Positions 56,366 through 64,000 of a stretch of DNA of 64,000 bases are shown piece by piece (the stretch's first letter is position 1; each line of letters starts with the position of its first letter). This stretch comes from Nitzschia sp. pyKryTriq1. Lineage: Eukaryota > Bacillariophyta > Bacillariophyceae > Bacillariales > Bacillariaceae. Where the stretch lies: assembly GCA_956465555.1 (NCBI GenBank), contig OY101123.1:620001-684000 (forward strand), written 5' to 3'. The notes beneath the pieces are model-generated. The model saw only the letters and a list, made by a program, of their open reading frames with translations. It had not been told where the DNA came from and did not search any database. The position numbers were made by a program, and so were the translations under genes.

Positions 56366-58116
56366 TTAGGCTTCAAAGCCGATTCCTTTTTCCTTGTCTT
56401 GGGGAAATTCCTGAGCAAAAGCTCTGGTATTCGACATATTCTCAATTCTTCTCCAGTCTGCCTTGATGGTCTCGCACAATCCTGTGGGCGTATCCTTTGG
56501 GAGGGGTTTACTTGACCTTGAAAGCATCTTGTGAAAGAGCTGGTTGCCAACGTTGTGTTGACCGAGGGCAGCTTCTGGGTCAATAACATCAGTGCGCTCT
56601 AATTGACGAGATTGCTCAATTCGCTTGGCTGGTGGAGCCACAGAGAGGTCACCATGCAGCAGCCTCCGCTTTTGTGCCCTGTCTTGGTACTTTAGAGTTT
56701 CTTGTTGCTGACTTGTCAGGGCGGCCGACTCGTCCGCCTTCTTCTTGGCTAAGTTCGTCTTGTGGAGTTCGGACTGCTGTTCGTGTCTTCGCAGCTGATC
56801 AAGTGAGGCAAACTTTCGCTTGCATAAGATGCAAATCGGTCGACTATCAGTCAGCGGTTGCACTTGAAGCGTTTTGGCAATTGCTTGAGATGCTTGTTCG
56901 GCCATTTGCAGAAAATCTTGCATGCTTTTGTCGTTACTATCCATAGACGCGACTGTTCGCGCCAGCGAGTTGTCTCGAGAATTTCGAGACAGGTTGTTCC
57001 ATTTCTTGATATGTTGAATTTCCTCCTTCCTCTTCTTGTCGAGAGACTCTTCGGCGTGGCTCTTTCCCCGGGACTGTCTTCGGGGAGCCCTTGATACGCT
57101 TAGAGACTTGCTTCGAATTCGGATCTCGATCGTTGGCTTGAGTGTCAAGCCAACAGGTAGAGGCATCGAAGATTCAGTAGAGTCTTTGGTACTCGCCGAT
57201 CCCGAGACTATCTGGAAAACAGAACCTGAAGGGCGTTCTATTCTTCGGAAGTATGCCTTCTTCTTGTTACTGTAGTACAGCTTGGAATTACAGTCGTAGA
57301 AAAAGTCGCTCTTCTGTTCGTAGAACATATTGGAACGAGGATCAAATACATAATCAGCCCCGTTTGTCTCAAACAAACTAGGCCATTTGAACTCTTCTGC
57401 TTGCATTTCGTGATTTTGGTTGCCTCTGCGGGCAGGGGGTTCCGAGTGCCGGACTGAGCTGCCCGCCTTGTCGACTCCCTCACCAGCCCCACACCGAGAA
57501 CAGCACTGGCGACCTCGCGAATTCCATAAGTAACACTGACATGATTCAAAATTGATGTGAGTACGTTGGTTTCAACCAATACAAAGACCGACAATCTGAA
57601 TCAGACAGAAAAGACTTACAACTATACATCTCCATTCGGCGGCATTGTGCTGGTGTTGAAACGTTGGCCGGTTATACCGGCAAGTGCTAGAAGATCGACC
57701 TCTTCGGAAGTGTTTGTATCTTTTAAGACTAAGATCATCTTCATGAACAACTAAGGTCGGGGAAATACAAAATTGGCAGAGCGTGGTTAGAAGACTTCTC
57801 GAAATCGAAGGTATTGCCATAAATGGCTCTCATCCGCGGCAGTGTTCCCTGAAGAGGGCAGACAGTATAAACATGACAAGGTACCATCGCAATGATATAA
57901 CCCTGAGAAGTAGTGAGCTGCGTATTAATCACCTGATGCAACGTTGGCTCCGTGTTCCTGTGCACCACAGTTCGAGATGGGATGTTCCAGCCGCTCTCCC
58001 CATCGATTCTTTCGTTTCCGAGTCGTAGCTGATAGAGGAGTCAACGGCCCGCGTTTCGTCTCCATTCCGGTCTCCGATGAACATTCTGTAGCTAATATCG
58101 CCACTTCAGACGCCAT
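56366..58116 (-). CDS. Diverged OCRE/zinc-finger paralogue with degenerate G-patch
   Basis: Exons 58116-57933, 57750-57620 and 57535-56366 give 494 residues; phases close exactly (1, then 0). The first intron interrupts at phase 1 at the same place as in the upstream paralogue, supporting common descent. The OCRE domain reads ADYVFDPRSNMFYEQKSDFF and CNSKLYYSNKKKAYFRRI; the zinc finger is PICILCKRKFASLDQLRRHEQQSELH. The C-terminal G-patch is eroded: the counterpart of GNRLLQKMGWQSGSGLG is GNQLFHKMLSRSSKPLPKD, with the Trp and glycines gone. An upstream segment has CYLWNSRGRQCCSRCG, possibly a zinc site. It may keep splicing-complex contacts without activating a DEAH helicase. Acceptor of exon 3 has an alternative in phase at the next CAG. 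Confidence 0.8.
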
Positions 58117-59298
58117 GGTGTAATCGGGTGGATTACTATGAAGCGTAAGGTCAAATAGACTTTTGGTTGCTTCGGGTGTTTTCTTTTGTGATGCTTTTTC
58201 GTACAGTACTGTACTTGTAGACACTACTCGCCGTGGTTTTATGGTTTTTTATGGTGCCATCCAAACGCAAACTCCAAACTCCAAAACAAAACCCGTGGGG
58301 GCACTGCTTTGTCGCTCTTTTCGTTCGGGAAGTATGAGTATTTCGTCCATTTTTGTACGGCGCTCTACGTGCGTGGTAGCCCTACGGGGAACTACGAATG
58401 AACGGCGGTTGTGGCCAGCTTTTCATGTCACTGTACTTATTGTACTCGTATACTCGAAGATGGGCAGGAACCAATCAGGGGAATCTTACTTGTATGCGTA
58501 CGAGAGGAGAGATACTACCTGGGGCTTATGATTTATATTTTTAAGTTCAAGCTCATCGAGGGGGGGGACAGGATCGCCGATTCTTCTTCCCAAACATGGT
58601 TTCGAGTACGTACCAACCGCCAGCGAATCTATTCCCTGTTCCCAGGGAGTACCCTACGTCAAAGTGCAGTTCAAGCACGTCTTCATTCCTCATAATTAGG
58701 AGCATGCGGCATCCTCCGAGATGTCTCAAAGTAGTTGTGCGTTGTGAACTACTTGCACCCGTACTGTACCGGTACGGTACCATGTACCGGTACCTGGTAC
58801 TGTACGCACTGACTCCCCCTCCTCCCCTTCTCGTGTGTCCTCGTGGTGGTGGGTGTGCGAGCTGGCACTTAACTCAGGACTCACTCCCACTCGTGACAAC
58901 AATGAAGACTACCGGTACGTCCTCATACGGTGTAGAGTAGTCTCTACTACTAGACTAGCTACCGGTATCGTACTCGTGATGATTCGACTACCTTCAGCGG
59001 GTGATTGAAAGAGTTCTGGTACCGGTACTCACTGGGTGTTGTTGGGTCTTCACTGACCCCGCACCCAGCCGATATGGATCCTGTCCCAACTCAGGGTACT
59101 TGTACGGTGGTAGCCAATTATTGACCTACCTACCACCGGTACTTCATGAACAATAACGAGGAGTTTTTTATCTGCTCGCTGGCTACTACTCCTACACAAT
59201 ACTCGAAATCGTTGAGGTGAGATTAATTCTTTCTCTTTCCACTGGCTAGAGGCCAGATCATGACAATTCGTGAATATTCATGACACCGATGTGAATAG
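58117..59298. other. Long intergenic region with GTAC clusters
   Basis: 1.2 kb containing the second OCRE gene's promoter and the 3' end of RWDD1. GTAC/GGTACC/ACCGGTA words are dense at 58740-58810 and 58910-59160. No gene is supported. Confidence 0.6.
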
Positions 59299-60624
59299 CT
59301 AAATGTCAGGATCTTCTTCCTCATCGCTGTCGTCATCGTCGTCGTCATCAAAGTCTAGATCATCTAAATCATCGTCGTCGACATCAAATAGTTCCTCATT
59401 GACATTCTCCGCCAAGTCTTCGTCCTCTTCCTCATCTTCGTCGCGTTGGGCGTTCTCTGCGGCCGCCTCGATGGCTTCGAGATTGAAGGTGCCCGTCTTG
59501 TCACTAAATTGAGTGTACCCAGTTAGTCGGTCCGATTTGTCCACTATCTTTTCCTTTTTCTTCTTGGTATCACCGGATATATCGGCTTCTTCTTGTTCGC
59601 GTTGCTCTTTCATTTCGGCTTCGAATTTGGCCTTCCAAGTATTGAAGGTTTCTTGTGTCACAGGTGTTCCTTCAGCACGACGTTTTCGGACAGCGAGTTC
59701 CTCAGATTCAGCTTCCGTGTATTCTTCTACTTGCTTCTGTGCTTCAAAGGCCTGCTTGGCCTTTTGCTGTAGGTTATAGTAGTAAATTATGCATTATTGT
59801 CATTGAAGGATCATGGTGAGTATTGATGTGAAAACTGGTTCCTACCACACAAACAAGTTTCCATACAAGACGAGGATGATGATGAATGTGACAAGCAGAT
59901 ATTATCCCACAAGATCGTACAGCAGTCCCAGTCGCCTTGGCGGCGATGAGGACGAACCATCTAACATCAGACAGGATCTTGTCTGCGCCTCTGGTCATTG
60001 TAGCGCGCAGTTCTGTGGGAGGTGGAGGATGAGGTGTACCTCCAGCTCCTGGTGTAAATGATAGGTATCATTTCTTGCGCGCAAAGATGGACAATCATTC
60101 CCCACAATTGATGTCCTGCCAACATTTCAGTAGAACCAAGGAACAAACAATAACATGACACGTATTCGTGGCAACTAAACAGTTAAGGAATGACTCACCG
60201 TTTCCTTTTCCTTTTCTTTCTCTCGCCTCATCATTTGCGCATACATCGACACATCATCCATTCCCTTAACATTGTTCTCTGCCAGCCACTCTCTTAGTCG
60301 TTCACATACTGCAAAAATGGAGGGAAGTCCCAGGTTAGTCTCGGCTTCCTCCTTGGCCATTCCCAGTAATTCCTCTCTATGCTCCGGCGTCAAGCCCTTC
60401 AAGAGTTCAATGTCGAATTCGGGCAGGGAGGTTTCGGGATAATCTAGCGGGATCGTAGCAATCAACTTGATTCCTACATGATTCTCTTCAGGCGAGTGCT
60501 GTTCCGGCCACAGGCTTATCGCCCATTGAAATGGCTGTGACGCATTGATGATTTCGAGGCAATCGTCAAAGATCGCTGTCAAGGCTTCGGCCTCCATTTC
60601 TTGCTCTTCGCAATGATCGGACAT
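59299..60624 (-). CDS. RWD-domain protein, RWDD1/Gir2-like DRG partner
   Basis: Exons 60624-60199 and 59766-59299 (phase 0) give 297 residues. RWDD1 (DFRP2; yeast Gir2) stabilises the GTPase DRG2 and links to translation and the Gcn1/Gcn2 stress pathway. The RWD domain (residues 1-120) starts CEEQEMEAEALTAIFDD, with LIATIPLDYPETSLPEFDI and LGLPSIFAVCERLREWL. A coiled coil (MMRREKEKEKET joined to QQKAKQAFEAQKQVEEYTE) follows, and then the family signature GTPVTQETFNTWKAKFEAEM. The C-terminal 45 residues are almost all Asp/Glu. The 432-bp intron is several times longer than any other in the window. Confidence 0.92.
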
Positions 60625-61206
60625 TTTGTGATGTATGATATATTCGTACTGACTCTGACTTCGGGATGGATTGAGTGGTGTTATATCAAGAATACAATGC
60701 TTCTGCGAGAATTATTATCGACAACTCGTAACCAGTTGGTAGGCATGTTATGATGAATTGAATACGAAGTGCCGATTGCCGATTGCCGATTGAGTATCGA
60801 TCATCGATTGTCGCAGTCCATCGCGGTATGATGAGTACGAGTGTAATACGCGATCTGCAGCCACGGCGTGGCTGCAGATCGGGTGGCCCACAGACGGATC
60901 GATGATGGGCTCGCGCGCTTTTTCCTTTCTCATTTTTATCACACGAAAAAGCGCAGGTTTGGGTTTTTTATTGTTCTTTCATAATCGCGAGACTTCATTT
61001 TCATTCATTGTTATCGCACAAGCAAGACTGACGCGGACTTCCAAAGAAGAAGGTACGGTAGAAGCAGTTGCCAAGGAACCTCGTGAGGGAACACAACTTT
61101 GAAGCATTTGTCTCCGATATTGTAATTAGTAGTACCATAAAGCAATCGAAAGGTATACCTGGTACGGTCTACTGACACCACCACAAAGCACGCAAAAAAC
61201 AAGATT
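60625..61206. other. Divergent promoter region with hairpin
   Basis: Shared by RWDD1 and the ABC transporter. It contains a GCCGATT x3 run near 60773-60793 and a 31-bp perfect inverted repeat (separate entry). No gene is seen. Confidence 0.6.
60851..60881. repeat. Perfect inverted repeat, 14-bp arms, 3-bp loop
   Basis: Arms CGATCTGCAGCCAC and GTGGCTGCAGATCG flank GGC. The arms contain PstI-type CTGCAG palindromes. It lies in the shared promoter of RWDD1 and the ABC transporter, 227 and 326 bp from the two start codons. It could form a stable hairpin or bind a dimeric factor. Confidence 0.9.
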
Positions 61207-63264
61207 ATGATGTCATCGTCGTTCGTCCGAAAACGTTCGTACCAGCGGGTTGGCACCACGGAAAAGATTGACGATACCAAGGCGAATCTATCCCAGACAG
61301 CTGCTACTGATGGAGCTTCAAAAACCCAAACGGTAGCTACGATGAGTCGGCTTCTAGAACTTTCTCGTCCCGAACGTCATCTGATGGTGTTTGCATCCAT
61401 CACAATGGCGTTTAGCTCGGCTGTTTCCTTGGCTGTGCCCAGCTATTCTGGCAAAATCATTGATATGTCTCTGAGCAAGGCCGAGGATTCTAATAACATT
61501 GACAATGAATCAGAGTCGCCATTGCGCCTGTTGCTCGGTCTTTTGGGGATCATGACGTTGTCGGGAGTGGCGGGCTTCTTTCGGATCTTTTGGCAAGCCC
61601 AAGCGGGGCACCGACTGGTAGCTCGACTTCGTCGGACACTTTACGCTGCCATTTTGTCCCAGGATGCCGCATATTTTGATTCGATGAACCAAGGAGATTT
61701 GATTTCTCGACTCTCGTCTGATGCAAATTTGGTGCAATCGGCGGTGACGGATCAAGCGCTGGGGTTGGGGAGAAATGTCGTCATGGCTATCGGTGCTGTC
61801 GCCATGCTCTTTTATACGTCCGTTTCTTTGGCATTGGTTTCCGTGGCAATACTGCCGCCCATTGCAGTATGTGCTCGCACAATGGGACGGCGAATGAAAG
61901 AACGACAAAAGCGAGTCCAGGAACTGCACGCCGCGGCAACCTCCCTCGCGGAACAAGCGTTGACATGCATTCGAACGGTCCATCAATTTGTAGCCGAGTC
62001 TTGGGAGTCACAGCAGTACAATCGAGCCATCAATCAAGCCCATGGGGAAGCCATCAAGAATATCAAACTGCAAGCTTTGTTTGGAAGTGCGATGCAGTTG
62101 GTCGTCAATTTGGCGCTCTTGTGTGTGTTGGGATTTGGCGGCATGTTGGTTCAACGAGGGGTATTGTCTCCAGGGGATTTGGCGAGCTTTGTCATGTACT
62201 CGGTAATGATGGGAGGAAATATCAGTGGGATCTCTAGTCAATATGTGGATCTCATGAAGGCGGTCGCTGCAGCTACCCGAGTCTTTGAGATTGTGGATAG
62301 AGAGCCACCCATCCCGCCACCAGACATTGTGAATCCTCCAGAAAATGAGATTTTGTGGAGCGCAGACGATCAGAACACAACTGATAGCGCTACAAGTATT
62401 CGAGAAAGCACTGTGCGACTAGATGATGATTCGTTTGAAAGGCTGGAGACGGGTGACTTTTCAAGTGACGAGGGGTCGTTGCACCACGTTACCGACCAAA
62501 AAGAAGCAATGATCCCCATGTCCGTCCAGTTTGAGAATGTAACCTTTTCCTATCCCACAAGAATCGACTCCAACATTCTGAATGGTCTCAATCTCTCTAT
62601 CCAAGCCGGTCAAGTGGTGGCGCTCGTTGGCACGAGTGGGACGGGAAAGTCAACTATAGCTTCCTTGCTGACCCGGCTGTATGATCCACAAAGCGGAAAC
62701 ATTCGAATTGACAACACCTCTATACGGGACATGGAGCCTCAGGATGTTCGACGCAAGATTGGTATTGTCGTTCAGGAACCCCTATTATTTCCAACAACGA
62801 TCGAGGCCAACATCCGGTACGGTTCTCCACATGCCACCCACGAGCAAGTACGAGAGGCTGCCCGACTTGCCTTTGTATTGGAATTTGCCGACAAATTTCC
62901 AGATGGGCTTCAGACAGTTGTTGGTCCCCGAGGAACTATGCTCTCCGGGGGACAAAAGCAGAGAGTAGCGGTTGCTCGTTGCATTTTGAAGAATCCCCCG
63001 ATTGTTATTTTCGATGAAGCGACCAGTGCCTTGGACGCGGAAAGCGAGTCGCAGGTACAAAAGGCCATTGACACTGCTTGCAAAGGCAGGACAGTCATTA
63101 TGATTGCGCACCGACTATCTACGATTCGCAATGCTGATGTCATTGCCGTACTACGCGAGGGACAAGTGGTAGAATTGGGATCCTTTGATTCACTCATGAA
63201 AAAGGATGATTCCGAAGGTGCATTTCGGCAGCTCATGGAGAAACAGCTAGTATTGCAACAGTAG
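61207..63264 (+). CDS. ABCB-type half ABC transporter
   Basis: A single exon of 685 residues: one membrane domain plus one ATPase domain, the size of half transporters that dimerise. The membrane part has about six helices (HLMVFASITMAFSSAVSLAV onward; GDLASFVMYSVMMGGNISG near the end) with coupling text SRLSSDANLVQ. The ATPase has Walker A LVGTSGTGKST, Q-loop VVQEPLLFPTTIEANIRYG, signature LSGGQKQRVAVAR, Walker B IVIFDEATSALD and H-loop IMIAHRLST. It resembles the TAP/ABCB8/ABCB10 group exporting peptides or other substrates. A charged linker of about 60 residues separates the domains. No cleavable presequence is clear; mitochondrion, plastid or ER are possible. Confidence 0.93.
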   Translation: MMSSSFVRKRSYQRVGTTEKIDDTKANLSQTAATDGASKTQTVATMSRLLELSRPERHLMVFASITMAFSSAVSLAVPSYSGKIIDMSLSKAEDSNNIDNESESPLRLLLGLLGIMTLSGVAGFFRIFWQAQAGHRLVARLRRTLYAAILSQDAAYFDSMNQGDLISRLSSDANLVQSAVTDQALGLGRNVVMAIGAVAMLFYTSVSLALVSVAILPPIAVCARTMGRRMKERQKRVQELHAAATSLAEQALTCIRTVHQFVAESWESQQYNRAINQAHGEAIKNIKLQALFGSAMQLVVNLALLCVLGFGGMLVQRGVLSPGDLASFVMYSVMMGGNISGISSQYVDLMKAVAAATRVFEIVDREPPIPPPDIVNPPENEILWSADDQNTTDSATSIRESTVRLDDDSFERLETGDFSSDEGSLHHVTDQKEAMIPMSVQFENVTFSYPTRIDSNILNGLNLSIQAGQVVALVGTSGTGKSTIASLLTRLYDPQSGNIRIDNTSIRDMEPQDVRRKIGIVVQEPLLFPTTIEANIRYGSPHATHEQVREAARLAFVLEFADKFPDGLQTVVGPRGTMLSGGQKQRVAVARCILKNPPIVIFDEATSALDAESESQVQKAIDTACKGRTVIMIAHRLSTIRNADVIAVLREGQVVELGSFDSLMKKDDSEGAFRQLMEKQLVLQQ

Positions 63265-63867
63265 TTAAAGCTACTATCCAGAGTATCTTCTCTCTAGAGG
63301 TCAAATTAGACAGTGCACTTTTTTGCTGCTTTACGATAGGATGCGTCGTAGTTCTAGAGAGCTCCAGAGTAAAAAGTAGTGACATTTTGAGCAGATCTCG
63401 ATACTGTATGGCATGTGTCGTCGAGAGTGCTGATACGCATAGATATCAAGCATCCGCACCCTTGGACAGATTGGATTAGACTTCTCTAGTCTAGTCTAGT
63501 CTAGTCTAGTCTAGCCAGAGGGAGAGGGAGAGGATAAGAGCTATTGGACGGCCTTGGATCTTGCATCCGTCCTCATTCATTCACCCGTGGATCGACGACG
63601 ACGACTCGTTTGACTGGGATACGCGCTCAGCTGTCGCACGATTGGACGCGATGAGGATCTTTTGTGTGGTTCCGGAAGCAGGTCTGTCACGCGGGTCGAG
63701 GCAATTGTCGCAAATGCATGATGTCGCTGCTTTGCTCTGGTGTCTATGGTGTCGTGTGTTTTTATCATAACGTTTGGCGTTTGTTGTTGCTGCTGCTTCC
63801 TTGGACCGTGGAATCATCATCAGTTCCACAATAAATCAAACAACGAAACCGCTGTACGAAAATAATA
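63265..63867. other. Intergenic region
   Basis: 0.6 kb between two plus-strand genes, with the CTAGT repeat at 63486-63510 and GAGAGGGAGAGG-type purine words. No gene is supported before the ATG at 63868. Confidence 0.55.
63486..63510. repeat. Pentanucleotide CTAGT x5
   Basis: Five perfect CTAGT copies followed by a partial CTAG lie between the ABC transporter stop and the next gene. It is the second pentanucleotide array in the window and unrelated in sequence to GCAGT. Confidence 0.9.
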
Positions 63868-64000
63868 ATGACAGAGGAAACAAATCCTGCCTACGATCGT
63901 TGGAATCTCCGCGACGATTCCGAAGTGGAATATGGACACTTGAGCAAAACCTCGGGAGCTGGTATCGCGGATGCACCGGACGGATTTTACATTACGACAG
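63868..64000 (+). CDS. 5' end of an unknown gene, cut by the window edge
   Basis: Starting at an ATG in an AATAATAATG context, the frame is open for 44 codons to the end of the window (MTEETNPAYDRWNLRDDSEVE and onward). The peptide is polar, without a signal peptide or helix. No family can be named from this length, and the frame may instead end at an intron just beyond the edge. Confidence 0.55.
   Translation, partial: MTEETNPAYDRWNLRDDSEVEYGHLSKTSGAGIADAPDGFYITT

Overview
The window is nuclear DNA of a photosynthetic stramenopile, most likely a pennate diatom; the species cannot be fixed from the sequence alone. The evidence is spliceosomal GT-AG introns, mostly 75-135 bp, and several plastid-type presequences made of a signal peptide followed by an aromatic residue at the cleavage site (AFGF, SVAF, VASF, SDAF). 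The gene content (cullin-4, AP-4 mu, PRL1, DPM1, F-box/ApaG) is also eukaryotic. I count 28 complete or nearly complete protein genes plus one cut by the right edge, on both strands. No rRNA, CRISPR array, insertion sequence or intact transposon was seen, and no tRNA was recognised by eye.

Layout. 0-10 kb: cullin-4, a GTAC-rich tract with a 270-bp tandem array, a mitochondrial carrier, a seven-helix receptor with a 10-nt exon, and an FHA-like/RING protein. 10-21 kb: a tandem pair of ankyrin proteins, the PRL1 splicing WD40 protein, and a large lysine/acid-rich protein of unknown function. 21-30 kb: a lumenal FKBP, plastid lumazine synthase, an ABC1/UbiB kinase, a TDP2-like phosphodiesterase and an FBXO3-like protein. 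30-42 kb: a DDT/WHIM chromatin protein, a small unknown gene, a 2.3-kb poor region, AP-4 mu, a DUF389 membrane protein and a plastid trigger-factor-domain protein. 42-64 kb: a large multi-module Cys/His protein, an alpha/beta hydrolase, a tyrosine phosphatase, DPM1, a Gfo/Idh/MocA oxidoreductase, two OCRE-domain splicing-factor paralogues flanking a methyltransferase, RWDD1, an ABCB half-transporter, and the start of another gene.

How the genes relate. There are no operons, and neighbours are mostly functionally unrelated. Convergent pairs are very close (57-180 bp between stop codons) and divergent pairs share promoters of about 0.5-0.8 kb. Loose themes are pre-mRNA splicing (PRL1, two OCRE proteins), ubiquitin (CUL4, RING, F-box), plastid biogenesis and metabolism (FKBP, lumazine synthase, ABC1K, trigger-factor domain, methyltransferase, hydrolase), and ER/trafficking (DPM1, AP-4).

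Exon joins were worked out by hand from GT-AG sites, reading phase and protein continuity. They fit codon phase exactly where given, but no transcript data were available.
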